Assembly (NCBI RefSeq): GCF_900187065.1
Contig: NZ_LT906483.1
Coordinates: 3,038,001 to 3,102,000, forward strand
Direction: 5' to 3'
Length of the DNA: 64,000 nucleotides
Source of the DNA: Mycolicibacterium thermoresistibile
GTDB taxonomy: Bacteria; Actinomycetota; Actinomycetes; Mycobacteriales; Mycobacteriaceae
Shown here one piece after another: positions 33,621 to 42,374 of the stretch. Both the position numbers and the translations under genes were made by a program. The first letter of the stretch is position 1. Each line of letters starts with the position of its first letter. Under the pieces are notes generated by a model. It was not told where the DNA came from. It saw nothing but the letters and a program-made list of their open reading frames with translations, and did no database searches.

Positions 33621-35657
33621 TCAATCGTCAAGAGGAATCATCCAACCCACATCTCGGACCGCCGGCGTCGGCGAGCACACCAGCCGAAGCGCCGCCGCCC
33701 GCCCCTCGGCGATGGCGTGCGAGACCCGTCGTGGCATCACACAGTCGCCGATGGCGAGGCTGGTCTGGCCGTCGAGATGCGGTATCGGCCGGGCGGTGCG
33801 CACCCCGGTCCGCACGGCGAGGTCGCCGCGGATGACCTCCGAAACGTCCGACCCGTTGTGCGCGATCGTCAACGTATCCGTGCCGGACGCGAGGACAGAG
33901 GCGTGCACGATCACCCGGACCGGTCTGCCGCGGAGGCGTTCCATCAGCTGGAGCCGCGACTCAGGCGGAACCCCGCCGGCGAAGCCGGATCCCGGGGTCA
34001 GGAAGGTCACCGAGGATGCGCCGCGTGCCAGCGCGGTCTCCACCAGGCCGACCGCCGGCCACCAGCCGAATCCGTCGTCGATCACGATGGGCGCCTCGGC
34101 CGGCGGCGCATCGAGCAGATACTCGGTGGTCGTCACCGTCGGCATGGCCAGATCCGGCCCCGAAGCCACCTCGGTGGCCCCGACGGCCCAGACCACCGCG
34201 TCGAAACCGGCGAGGGTGCGAGCGTCCTCGATCGGCGAACCGAGCCTCACCTCGACACCCGCGTCCGCGAGTTGACGCCGGTAGTAGTCGATCAACTGCG
34301 CCCACCCGCCGCGGCCCTCGGCGCGCAGCGCCAGCGCGAGTTGCCCGCCCAACCGGTCGTCGCGTTCGAAGAGCGTCACCTCGACATCGCCGGTCCGGAC
34401 CAGTGACAGCGCACATTCCATGCCGCCCGGGCCCCCACCGACCACCGCGACCCGGTCACTTCGGCCGGGCGGGGTGCGCGACACGTGCAGCAGGGTCGGC
34501 TCGGCGGGTCTGCGCTCGGCTCCCGGCGGCGCCAGGTCGGGGTTGACCGAACACATCGCGGTCGGGTCGAATGTCCGGCAGTCCTCATTACACGAGACAC
34601 ACGGCCGGATCTCGCCATCGCGGCCGTCGAGCAGCTTGCGGGCGAACTCATGGTCAGCCATGTAGGGGCGGGCCGCGCCGACCAGTGTCGCCCCGCCGTC
34701 GCGTAGCACCGATTCGATGTCGGCACGGGTGCGGAATGAACAGGACACCAGCAGCGGCACGTCGAGGGCGTCCGACAGCGCCCGGGTCTGTCCGAGCAGC
34801 GGGGGCCGGGTGGTGGCCATATCGCGCACGTAGTACCCCCGCACGCCGAAGCTGACGTTGACATAGTCGACCGGGGCCCGCGCCTGCATCACCTCGCACA
34901 CCTCGGCGATGTCGGTCACGGAGAGGCCGCCCGGATCGTTCTCCACCGAGAATCTGACCCCGAGGACCGTCTCCTCCGGGACCGCTGCCCTGATCGCCTC
35001 GATCGTCTCGAGCAGCATGGTGGCCCGCCCGACGACGTCACCGCCGTACCGGTCGGCGCGGTCGTTGACCACCCGGGAGAGGAACTCGGCGATCAGGTAG
35101 CCGTGGGCTCCGTGGATCTCGACCCCACCGTATCCGGCCGCCACCATGTTGGCCGCCGACCGCGCGAAAGCCCGGACCACACCCCGGATCTCGGTCTCGG
35201 TGAGGACGTGCGCGGCCACCGGCTCGCGGGGTCCCCGCACGGCGCTGGGAGCCTCGAACGGGAAGAACGTCTGAGCCCCGAGGGTTTCCCGGCCGAGGTG
35301 GCCGAGCTGGACGACCGCGAGCGCGCCGCCGGCGGCGATCGCATCGGCGCGCTTGCGGAATCCCGCTGCGGACCAGTCGTGCCACGCCTCGCCGAGGTAG
35401 CGGCTGCGCAGCGTGGCGTTCTTGGAAACCTGCACTCCACCGGTGATGATCATCGCCGGACCGCTGCGGGACAGCCGGGACCAGTACGCGGCATCCGTCT
35501 CGTTCGGCATTCCGTCGTCCACCGCGGCGATGCCGTGCGCGGTGGCGACCAAGCGGTTTCGCAGCCGCACGCCGCGCAGCTCCAGAGGCTGCGCCAACAG
35601 ACTCCGCTCAGGACGTCCGGCCTGTTGCTCCATGGGGCTTCCGTTGGGGGTGGTCAA
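33621..35657 (-). CDS. OYE-type FMN/[4Fe-4S]/FAD reductase (2,4-dienoyl-CoA reductase-like), copy 2
   Basis: 678-aa paralogue of the 26558-28477 protein with the same three modules: FMN barrel (LRNRLVATAHGIAAVDDG, VVQLGHLGRETLG, EIHGAHGYLIAEFLSRVVND), four cluster Cys in PCVSCNEDCRTFDPTAMC, and Rossmann domains (VAVVGGGPGGMECALSL). It keeps the RYGGD FMN-phosphate element that copy 1 has lost. The TTG at 35655-35657 with GAGGAG five bases upstream is preferred; GTG at 35660 and ATG at 35633 are alternatives. It stands alone behind operator A4. The substrate is probably a conjugated ring or side-chain intermediate. Confidence 0.87.
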   Translation of the reverse strand: MTTPNGSPMEQQAGRPERSLLAQPLELRGVRLRNRLVATAHGIAAVDDGMPNETDAAYWSRLSRSGPAMIITGGVQVSKNATLRSRYLGEAWHDWSAAGFRKRADAIAAGGALAVVQLGHLGRETLGAQTFFPFEAPSAVRGPREPVAAHVLTETEIRGVVRAFARSAANMVAAGYGGVEIHGAHGYLIAEFLSRVVNDRADRYGGDVVGRATMLLETIEAIRAAVPEETVLGVRFSVENDPGGLSVTDIAEVCEVMQARAPVDYVNVSFGVRGYYVRDMATTRPPLLGQTRALSDALDVPLLVSCSFRTRADIESVLRDGGATLVGAARPYMADHEFARKLLDGRDGEIRPCVSCNEDCRTFDPTAMCSVNPDLAPPGAERRPAEPTLLHVSRTPPGRSDRVAVVGGGPGGMECALSLVRTGDVEVTLFERDDRLGGQLALALRAEGRGGWAQLIDYYRRQLADAGVEVRLGSPIEDARTLAGFDAVVWAVGATEVASGPDLAMPTVTTTEYLLDAPPAEAPIVIDDGFGWWPAVGLVETALARGASSVTFLTPGSGFAGGVPPESRLQLMERLRGRPVRVIVHASVLASGTDTLTIAHNGSDVSEVIRGDLAVRTGVRTARPIPHLDGQTSLAIGDCVMPRRVSHAIAEGRAAALRLVCSPTPAVRDVGWMIPLDD

Positions 35658-35999
35658 CACCGCTCCTCACGAAATCAATTCTCACATCGAAGAATTCGAC
35701 CGTCCGGCAAGAGTCTGACCACGAATCGCGCCGCAGCGGCCGGACGGCGCACCTACTGAAATGAATTCACTTTGAAGGCAACGCTAGTGCTCCCCGTCAC
35801 CATCGTCAAGATGATGTCGTCCAGGGAAGCGCGACGGCACGACCGGCGACCTCGTCGGCGCGTGGCCGCTCGTACACCGAACCGCATCCTGAGAAAGAAC
35901 ACCGTCACCTCGGCGAGTTACGTTCTGCGGCAGCCAGATCCACCACTGCCTGGAGGTCGCCCGGAGGCGTCCATCACTGCAGGCCGGATCGGTGGGTTC
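35658..35999. other. Intergenic region upstream of OYE copy 2
   Basis: 342 bp between the start of OYE copy 2 and the end of the phosphatase gene. It holds operator A4 at 35757-35774 and so the OYE promoter. I see no supported gene in the rest; open frames there lack ribosome sites. Confidence 0.6.
35757..35774. promoter_or_regulatory. A-type operator A4
   Basis: TGAAATGAATTCACTTTG with the central TGAATTCA perfect palindrome; 100 bp upstream of OYE copy 2. Confidence 0.78.
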
Positions 36000-36812
36000 T
36001 CAATCGAGGAACACCGCCTGCAACCGGCGCCTGCGCTCGGTGTCGAGGCCTCCGGCCCGGTGCAGGTATTCGTCGACACCGCCGAAATCCGAATCGATCA
36101 CGTCGAAGGCCCGCCGCAGATACTCCGGGCGCACCCGCAGCGCTTCGATCGCCGCCTCACTCGGACCTTCGCGCTCATCGATGCCCGACAGCCGGCTGAT
36201 CGTGCGACGGGCCCCGTCCGCATCGAAGTGTGGGGCGCTGAGCAGGTAATCGGCGACGATGGCGTCCCATTCCACCCCGAGCGCGGCGAGCAGCAGTGCG
36301 GTGACGAACCCGGTGCGGTCCTTGCCCTCCCGGCAGTAGATCAGCACCGGTACGCCGTCGTGATCGATGATGCCGGTGAACAGTTCGCGCAACGATCCGG
36401 CGACGGTGGCAGGCATCGAACCGTAGTTACCCAGGAGCACGTCACGGGCGGCAGCACCGGACGGGTCTTCCGCGATCCGCCGGAAAACCGCTGCCCCGGC
36501 TGCCCGCTCGTCGGGAAGCACCGGCAGGTGCAGCTGCCGCACCGACTCCGGCCACCGCACGTCGGCCTTCGCCCGCTCGGCCGGGCTGCGCAGGTCGCAG
36601 ACCAGCCGGAGACCCACCGCCCGCACGGCGGCCCAGTCCCGGGCCGACAACTCAGCGAACGCCTCGCCGCGGAACAGCCGGCGCGGCGCGATTCGCCGAC
36701 CATCGGTGGCCGCGATTCCACCGAGATCCCGGAAATTCGGGGCACCGGCCAGGCGGAGCGGCCGCGGCAACACCGCGTCCGCCCCGCCCGCAGCCGTCGA
36801 TCGGTCCGTCAT
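36000..36812 (-). CDS. PtpB-like tyrosine/lipid phosphatase
   Basis: 270-aa phosphatase of the atypical dual-specificity/PtpB group. The signature P-loop is CREGKDRTG (C-x5-R) preceded by Tyr where M. tuberculosis PtpB has His. The N-terminal APNFRDLGG and LFRGEAFAELSARDW are the usual first blocks. The ATG at 36810-36812 gives a length close to M. tuberculosis PtpB (276 aa); the frame is open up to an ATG at 36878. It is preceded by operator A5, so it belongs to the catabolic regulon. It may remove phosphate from a pathway compound or a signalling protein. Confidence 0.82.
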   Translation of the reverse strand: MTDRSTAAGGADAVLPRPLRLAGAPNFRDLGGIAATDGRRIAPRRLFRGEAFAELSARDWAAVRAVGLRLVCDLRSPAERAKADVRWPESVRQLHLPVLPDERAAGAAVFRRIAEDPSGAAARDVLLGNYGSMPATVAGSLRELFTGIIDHDGVPVLIYCREGKDRTGFVTALLLAALGVEWDAIVADYLLSAPHFDADGARRTISRLSGIDEREGPSEAAIEALRVRPEYLRRAFDVIDSDFGGVDEYLHRAGGLDTERRRRLQAVFLD

Positions 36813-36909
36813 GCCGGCCGGATGCCGAAGGGTGCCCCGCCGCCCGGTCCGTTCAGAGCCGAGGTGTCCATCTGGCATCCCTTCTCATCCGCACACCACC
36901 CGCCGTTTT

Positions 36910-36927
36910 TGAACTGACTTCTGTTCA
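36910..36927. promoter_or_regulatory. A-type operator A5
   Basis: TGAACTGACTTCTGTTCA, with symmetric TGAAC/GTTCA outer arms; 98 bp upstream of the phosphatase start and 41 bp below the end of the next unit. Confidence 0.75.
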
Positions 36928-36967
36928 GCCCACTGTAGGTGGTGGCCCTCCCTGGTGTCAATCCGGA

Positions 36968-37516
36968 TCAGCTTCCGCCGGCACCCGCGTACAGCTGGTA
37001 CCTGGCATCGCTGCGGTCCCGGCGTCCCAGGCTCTCCGGATCCAACTCCAAAGCAGCGCCGGTGGTTTCGTTGCGGCCCCACTCGAACACGCCGCGCCGG
37101 CGGGCGATCCGCCACCGACCGTCGGACACCGTCAGTTCGTCGAGGAACCGAACGTAGACCACCACGAACCCGGCGCACCACGGATGATCCGGCGGCCCGC
37201 TGTGGTAGCAGGTGCAGTACGACTCCGCCACCGCACGGTCCCCGCGGACATCGATCGCGGACGTGGTGAGGGCGTGCATGGTCCGCTCCAGCGACGGCAA
37301 CCCGCTCGGACTGCTGTTGGAGGCGATGTACTCGCTGATCGACCCGCGGAAGAAACCGCCGAGGTCGACGGTCGCATCCGAGGTGTAGCAGTCGGCGAGC
37401 AGATCCCAGTCCATCCGGTCGGTCGCGATGGCGGCCAGTGCCAGGCACTGCCGGATCTGATCCCGGGCGACGGCCTCTGACGTGAGCACGTCCGCCGTGA
37501 TCGGGTCACCGGCCAT
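36968..37516 (-). CDS. SnoaL/NTF2-like protein (SnoaL_4 / ring-hydroxylating beta-type)
   Basis: 182 aa with a clear NTF2-like pattern: AVARDQIRQCLALAAIATDRMDW is interrupted by LLADCYTSDATVDLGGFF, then ESYCTCYHSG, FLDELTVSDGRWRIARRR. The IRQCLALAA...DRMDWDLL arrangement is the SnoaL-like_4 subgroup often found with catabolic oxygenases. Its start overlaps the end of the epoxide hydrolase gene by 11 bp. Last gene of the six-gene monooxygenase unit. Confidence 0.8.
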   Translation of the reverse strand: MAGDPITADVLTSEAVARDQIRQCLALAAIATDRMDWDLLADCYTSDATVDLGGFFRGSISEYIASNSSPSGLPSLERTMHALTTSAIDVRGDRAVAESYCTCYHSGPPDHPWCAGFVVVYVRFLDELTVSDGRWRIARRRGVFEWGRNETTGAALELDPESLGRRDRSDARYQLYAGAGGS

Positions 37517-38612
37517 GGCCGAGCCCCTCCAGGAACTCCAGGATCGCCGCGGTCGTCTCCGCCGGACGTTCCCGGGTGAACCAGTGGCCGCAGTTCTGCA
37601 GGATCACGCTGGGCCGGTGTTTCGGCACCGTGCGGTCGAAGGCGGCCACCGCCTCCACACTCCACTGCGTCGCCACGTCGAGGTCCGCACCGATGAACAG
37701 CGCAGGCACCTCGATGGGCCGGTCCGCATACGGTTCGAGTTCTTCCCAACTCAGATCCATTGCGCGGTACCAGTTCAGCGGCGCCTCGAGGCCGGTCCGC
37801 TCGAACTCTGCGACATACTCGTCCAGATCGGCGGCCAACCAGTCCGGGACCGGATCCGGCGTCAGCAGGCCGTCGCGCATCTTGGCGCCGGGGTCCAGGC
37901 AGGCCCCGCCGCTGCGGGTCTGTTCGGCCACCTCGGCCGGGTCCGCCTCCAGCGGGTTGGGCGCCTGATAATCCGGCGGGAACGGACCGGCCGAGAACGA
38001 GTAATACTGATCCCGCAGGAAGCCACGCGGGTCGGCCTCGAACTCCGACTCCAGCGCGCCCTTCTGCACCCAGTACTCCTGGTAGAAGACCTTGTCGGGC
38101 CCGGCGATCTCGCGTTGGACCTCGCTGGGGCGGCGGGTGCCGAACGAGTCGACGCCGGCAATCGGGATCAGCCCCCGGCCGCCGAACGCCACGCTCATAC
38201 CGATCACCGCGGTGAAGACCTCGGGCCGGGTCCAGGCGGCCGTCCAGGCCACCATCGAACCCCAGTCGTGCCCCACGATCGTGGCCTCCTCGGCGCCGAG
38301 TGCGGTCACGATCGCGACACAGTCGTCGACCAGTTTCAGGATCGAGTAATCCTCGACGGCCGCGGGTTTCCCGGACCGGCCATATCCGCGCATATCGGGG
38401 GCGGCGACGCGATATCCGCGTGCGGCGATGGCATCGATCTGCTCACGCCAGCAGAACCACGACTCCGGGAAGCCGTGCACGAGCAGCACCAGCGGGCCGG
38501 AACCCTTGACGACGACGTGCAGGCGCTGATCACCGGCGAAGATCGTCGCGTGGTCGTAACCGTCGGCCTCCGTGACAATCTCGCACCGCGGTGCGGCAAC
38601 GGTGTTGGACAT
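37506..38612 (-). CDS. Alpha/beta hydrolase of the epoxide hydrolase type
   Basis: 368-aa alpha/beta hydrolase. The oxyanion motif HGFPESW is at 46-52, nucleophile Asp116 is in VGHDWGSMVAW, and the catalytic His is in NCGHWFTRERP near the C-terminus. An Asp nucleophile with HGFPESW is the epoxide hydrolase/haloalkane dehalogenase pattern, and the Tyr-containing cap fits epoxide opening. The ATG at 38610-38612 has GAGGAG four bases upstream. Position after a LimB-like monooxygenase suggests that it opens the epoxide that enzyme forms. Confidence 0.88.
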   Translation of the reverse strand: MSNTVAAPRCEIVTEADGYDHATIFAGDQRLHVVVKGSGPLVLLVHGFPESWFCWREQIDAIAARGYRVAAPDMRGYGRSGKPAAVEDYSILKLVDDCVAIVTALGAEEATIVGHDWGSMVAWTAAWTRPEVFTAVIGMSVAFGGRGLIPIAGVDSFGTRRPSEVQREIAGPDKVFYQEYWVQKGALESEFEADPRGFLRDQYYSFSAGPFPPDYQAPNPLEADPAEVAEQTRSGGACLDPGAKMRDGLLTPDPVPDWLAADLDEYVAEFERTGLEAPLNWYRAMDLSWEELEPYADRPIEVPALFIGADLDVATQWSVEAVAAFDRTVPKHRPSVILQNCGHWFTRERPAETTAAILEFLEGLGHGR

Positions 38613-38639
38613 GTTTCTCCTCGTGTCTCTCGATGGCGG

Positions 38640-39845
38640 TCAGCCGCGTGAGCGCTGGAACTCCGCGGTCGCCGCGGCGATCGCGGCGTTGGTCTGATCG
38701 CGCCAGATCGTGGTGTCCTCCTCGTTCTTCGCGCCGAGCACCCACTCATGGGAGGCCCGCAGCGCGTCGAGGTGTCCGGTGAACTCCGGGATCACGTACT
38801 CGGCGAACAGCTCGATGGACCGCAGTTTGGCGGCCGGCGCGGCGAAGTCGGCGAGGTTCATGATGAAGACCCCGAACCCGCCGGTCTGCTTCGCGAGTTT
38901 GCGGATCAACTCGATCGCGGTGTCCGGCGTGCCGATGCACACCATGCCGGATTCGATCGCCTCGTTGAGCTTGCCCTCGACGCTGGTCTCCTTCGACGGC
39001 GGCAGCGGTGAGATCTGACCCAGGTAGTCCCAGATCTCGGCGAACCCGTATTCGCAGTCGCGACGCGCCTGTTCCTCGGTTTCGGCGATGTGCATGATGG
39101 CGGCCAACCGCCACTGGTCCCGGGAGACCTCGGCCCCGCTCTTGGCTGCCTCGCTCTCGACGATCGACCAGTGGTCGCGCAGTGCCTCGAACGCACCGGG
39201 CCCGCTGCTCGCCAGGTTGATCATGCCGAGGCCGAGCTCACCGGCGGTCCGCGGACCCGACGGCGACGCCACCGACGCGACCACGGTTTCCAGCCCGGCG
39301 CCGTTGTACGGCAGCACCTGCAGGCGGGCGTCGCGCAACTCGAACCAGCTGGTCTTGGCGGTGACCGTCTCACCGCGCATCAGGCGCACGATGACCTCGG
39401 CGGCCTCGCGCATCATCTCGCGTTGTTCAGCGGTCTCGACCGCCATCATGTGCGCGTCGCTGGCCAGCTGGCCCGGACCGAAGCCCATGATCGCCCGGCC
39501 CCTGCTGAGGTGGTCCAGCAGCACATGGCGCTCCGCCACCATGAACGGATTGTGGTACGGCAGCGACACCACCCCGGTGCCGAGTTTGATGGTGTGGGTC
39601 CGTTGCGACGCCGCGGCCATGAAGACCTCCGGCGAGGCGATGGGCTCGTGGCCACCGGAATGGTGTTCACCGATCCAGGCCTCGTGGAAGCCGAGTTCCT
39701 CGGCCCGCTGGATCAGTTGCAGGTCCCGTTCGAACAGCACCGTCGGATGGATGCCGAACTTGTGGAACGGGGCCTGGAACACCCCGAACCGCTTGGGGTA
39801 GATGGACGTGTCGGTCGACGTATCCGCAGACGTGGATTCAGTCAC
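38640..39845 (-). CDS. LLM-class flavin monooxygenase, limonene-monooxygenase (LimB)-like
   Basis: 401-aa luciferase-like barrel: FGVFQAPFHKFGIHPTVLFE, EAWIGEHHSGGHEPIASPE, THTIKLGTGVVSLPYHNPFM, LLDHLSRGRAIMGFGPG are the family core. The opening and length resemble Rhodococcus LimB (limonene 1,2-monooxygenase) and related terpene or alkene oxygenases. The start is probably GTG at 39843-39845 (AGAGG upstream); an ATG at 39866 has no ribosome site. It needs reduced flavin, which the reductase at 45436 could provide. The nearest downstream gene is the epoxide hydrolase. Confidence 0.85.
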   Translation of the reverse strand: MTESTSADTSTDTSIYPKRFGVFQAPFHKFGIHPTVLFERDLQLIQRAEELGFHEAWIGEHHSGGHEPIASPEVFMAAASQRTHTIKLGTGVVSLPYHNPFMVAERHVLLDHLSRGRAIMGFGPGQLASDAHMMAVETAEQREMMREAAEVIVRLMRGETVTAKTSWFELRDARLQVLPYNGAGLETVVASVASPSGPRTAGELGLGMINLASSGPGAFEALRDHWSIVESEAAKSGAEVSRDQWRLAAIMHIAETEEQARRDCEYGFAEIWDYLGQISPLPPSKETSVEGKLNEAIESGMVCIGTPDTAIELIRKLAKQTGGFGVFIMNLADFAAPAAKLRSIELFAEYVIPEFTGHLDALRASHEWVLGAKNEEDTTIWRDQTNAAIAAATAEFQRSRG

Positions 39846-39911
39846 TTTCTGATGCCTCTTTGTCATTCGGGCGCCGCGCGGCGGCGACTGTTGTTCGCTG
39901 GAGCGTGGTGG

Positions 39912-40979
39912 TCAGGAGGTGGCGGACGTCTTCATCCGGTGCCGCATGCGGGGCATGACCTCACGGCCGAACATCTCGATCCCGGCCAGCGCCTCGTCGA
40001 AGACCATGATCACGCCCTCGAGGTTCTCGATCTCGGCGAGCTCATCGAAGTAGGCGGCGACGGTTTCCGGTGAGCCGACAACCTTTTCGAGGTTCTGGAA
40101 GGTGGCGTTGCCGACGTTCTGCAGCAGGGCGGCAGTGGATCCCGCCGCGTCGAGACCGGCCTCCCGCTGCATGGTGGCGATCGCCTCGACATCGGCGTGC
40201 TCGACGTACCGGTCGACCTTCGCCTGGGCCTCCTCGTCGGTCTCGGCGAGCACGACCAGGGTGACCAGCAGTGCCTTCACCGAGCGCTGCGCGCGTTCAC
40301 AGGCGGCCTCGACCCGGCGCACCACCTGGGCGACACCCTCCGGGCCGGTGCCCGTCCCGAGGATGTAGCTGATGTCGCCGTACTGGGCGGTGAAGTCCAG
40401 GCCCCGGTCGGACTGGCCGGCACAGATCAGGTTGATCGGCTTCTCGGGCATCAGCCCCAGCTGACAGTCGTCGAGCTGGTAGTACTTGCCCTTGAAGCTG
40501 CTCTTGCCGGTCGTCCACAGCTCCTTGAGGATGGTGGCGTACTCCTCGGCGTAGTCGTAACGCGTGGCGAAGTACTCGTCACCGGGCCACAACCCCATCT
40601 GGGCGTACTGCGGCTTGTTCCAACCCGACACCAGGTTGAGGTCGAAACGGCCGTTGGAGATCTCCGACACCGCGGCGCACTGCTTCGCCGCCATCGCGGG
40701 GTGCATCGCCGGGATGGCCACCGACCCGATCAGTCGGATCTCACTGGTCACCGCTCCGATGGCTGCCATCAGGGTCAGCGAATCGATCTGGTAGTCCCAG
40801 TGTTTCGTCGCACCGCCCCATCCCCGCAGGGTCACCTGGGTGAACGCGTAGTCGAAGCCGAACTGTTCGGCCTTGAGCGCCAGCTCGCGTTCGAAATCCC
40901 ATTTGGGCAGCGGATGCTCGGAGGCCTTGGACAGGATCTGGGCCCCGTTGGCGATGGGCAGAACAACACCCAGTTTCAT
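39912..40979 (-). CDS. RutA-like LLM-class flavin monooxygenase
   Basis: 355-aa luciferase-like enzyme that follows E. coli RutA closely in its core: LTLMAAIGAVTSEIRLIGS, ISNGRFDLNLVSGWNKPQY, MGLWPGDEYFATRYDYAEEY, GKSSFKGKYYQLDDCQL and LICAGQSDRGLDFTAQYGD. RutA opens the uracil ring by a flavin-N5-(per)oxide mechanism with reduced FMN, so ring or amide cleavage is possible here. There are no other rut genes. The ATG overlaps the RibBA stop (ATGA) and has AAAGG seven bases upstream, coupling it to a flavin-biosynthesis gene. Confidence 0.88.
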   Translation of the reverse strand: MKLGVVLPIANGAQILSKASEHPLPKWDFERELALKAEQFGFDYAFTQVTLRGWGGATKHWDYQIDSLTLMAAIGAVTSEIRLIGSVAIPAMHPAMAAKQCAAVSEISNGRFDLNLVSGWNKPQYAQMGLWPGDEYFATRYDYAEEYATILKELWTTGKSSFKGKYYQLDDCQLGLMPEKPINLICAGQSDRGLDFTAQYGDISYILGTGTGPEGVAQVVRRVEAACERAQRSVKALLVTLVVLAETDEEAQAKVDRYVEHADVEAIATMQREAGLDAAGSTAALLQNVGNATFQNLEKVVGSPETVAAYFDELAEIENLEGVIMVFDEALAGIEMFGREVMPRMRHRMKTSATS

Positions 40980-42370
40980 GGTGCAACCTTTCTCACGGTG
41001 TTGATGAGGGGTTTGTCGTCGGACGTAGACGGGTTCGAAGGGGTCAGCCGGATCGGATCGGGCTCCGCCGGCACCGGCAGAGTGGCGGGCAGCAGATGCC
41101 CCATCCGGTCCCGTTTGGTCTGCAGGTAGCTGACGTTGTCGGCGGTGACGTGCGGGGGGTGATGGACGGTCGAGCTCACCTCGACCCCGTGCCGGCTCAG
41201 CGCGGCGGACTTGGCGCCGTTGTTGGTGATCAGGCGCACCCGCCGGATTCCGAGGTGGTGCAGGATCGCCGCGGCGACGCCGTAGTCGCGGCAATCGACC
41301 GGCAGGCCCAGGGCGCGGTTGGCGTCGACGGTGTCGAGTCCCGCTTCCTGCAGTGCGTAGGCACACAGCTTCGGTCCGAGCCCGATTCCGCGGCCCTCCT
41401 GCCCACGCAGGTAGATCAGGACTCCGGCCGGCTCGGCCGCCAGCGCGGCGATCGCCGCGTCCAGTTGGGCACCGCAGTCACACCGCAGCGATCCGACCAC
41501 GTCACCGGTCAGGCACTCACTGTGGATTCGGGTGAGCACACCCTCCGGCAGATCGTGCAGCTGCTCGAGGTCGCCGCGGACGAGCGCGAGATGTTCGTGC
41601 TCGCCGGTCTCGGACTGGTAGGCGATGGCCTGGAAACTCCCGTGGCGGGTGGGTATCTCGGCGATCCCGGTGCGACGCACACCACCGGGCTGTGCCGCCC
41701 CGACGAGACCGGGCGCGCCGGCCGGGGCACCGGCCGGCACGGTGACGAGATACTCGGCCAGCTGTTCGATCGTCACGAACGGCAGATCGTGCATCGTGGC
41801 GAACTCGGTCAGCCGGCTACCGGACAGCGGTGTGCCCGCGTCGTCCATCAGCTCGGTGATCACCGCGACCTCGCTGCAGCCGGCCAGGCGGGTCAGCTCC
41901 ACCGCGGCCTCGGTATGGCCGGGACGTTCCGCGACCCCGCCGGGCCGGGCCCGCAACGGGAACACGTGCCCCGGCCGGCGCAGCTCATCGGGCTGCAGAC
42001 CCGGTTCGCACAGCGACCGCACCGTCCGGGCGCGGTCGGCGGCGGAGATGCCGGTGCCGGTGTCCACGTGATCCACCGAGACCGTGAACGCGGTGCTGTG
42101 GTTGTCGGTGTTGTGGACGACCATCGGCGCCAGCCCCAGCCGGTTCGCCCGCGCATCGGACATGGGCGTGCACACGATCCCGCTCCCGTGCCGCAGGAAG
42201 AAGGCCATCAGCTCGGTCGTCGTGTGCTCCGCCGCGGCGATCAGGTCGCCCTCGTTCTCCCGGTCGGCGGCGTCGGCCACGACGACGGCCCGTCCCGCGG
42301 CCAGTGCGGCCACCGCCCGTTCGACCGGACCGTCGGTGTTGCTCGGTGACATCGGGTGTTTCGGCGTCAC
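40976..42370 (-). CDS. RibBA: DHBP synthase / GTP cyclohydrolase II, cluster-borne copy
   Basis: 464-aa bifunctional enzyme making the two precursors of riboflavin. The DHBP synthase half (1-205) has DRENEGDLI, GHVFPLRARPGGV and RPGHTEAAVELTRLAG. The GTP cyclohydrolase II half (215-430) has IPTRHGSFQAIAY, HSECLTGDVVGSLRCDCG (zinc Cys ligands), LRGQEGRGIGL and TNNGAKSAAL. Both active-site sets look complete. It differs enough from the housekeeping mycobacterial RibA2 to suggest a separate paralogue. GTG start at 42368-42370; ATG at 42352 is an alternative. It sits just upstream of the RutA-like oxygenase, probably to raise FMN supply when the pathway is induced. Confidence 0.9.
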   Translation of the reverse strand: MTPKHPMSPSNTDGPVERAVAALAAGRAVVVADAADRENEGDLIAAAEHTTTELMAFFLRHGSGIVCTPMSDARANRLGLAPMVVHNTDNHSTAFTVSVDHVDTGTGISAADRARTVRSLCEPGLQPDELRRPGHVFPLRARPGGVAERPGHTEAAVELTRLAGCSEVAVITELMDDAGTPLSGSRLTEFATMHDLPFVTIEQLAEYLVTVPAGAPAGAPGLVGAAQPGGVRRTGIAEIPTRHGSFQAIAYQSETGEHEHLALVRGDLEQLHDLPEGVLTRIHSECLTGDVVGSLRCDCGAQLDAAIAALAAEPAGVLIYLRGQEGRGIGLGPKLCAYALQEAGLDTVDANRALGLPVDCRDYGVAAAILHHLGIRRVRLITNNGAKSAALSRHGVEVSSTVHHPPHVTADNVSYLQTKRDRMGHLLPATLPVPAEPDPIRLTPSNPSTSDDKPLINTVRKVAP

Positions 42371-42374
42371 GGCG

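Noticed and set aside
39912..41366. Single long protein joining the RutA-like enzyme with upstream sequence
   Set aside because: The 5' part is a shadow frame of RibBA; the overlapping ATG at 40979 restores the normal RutA-like N-terminus.
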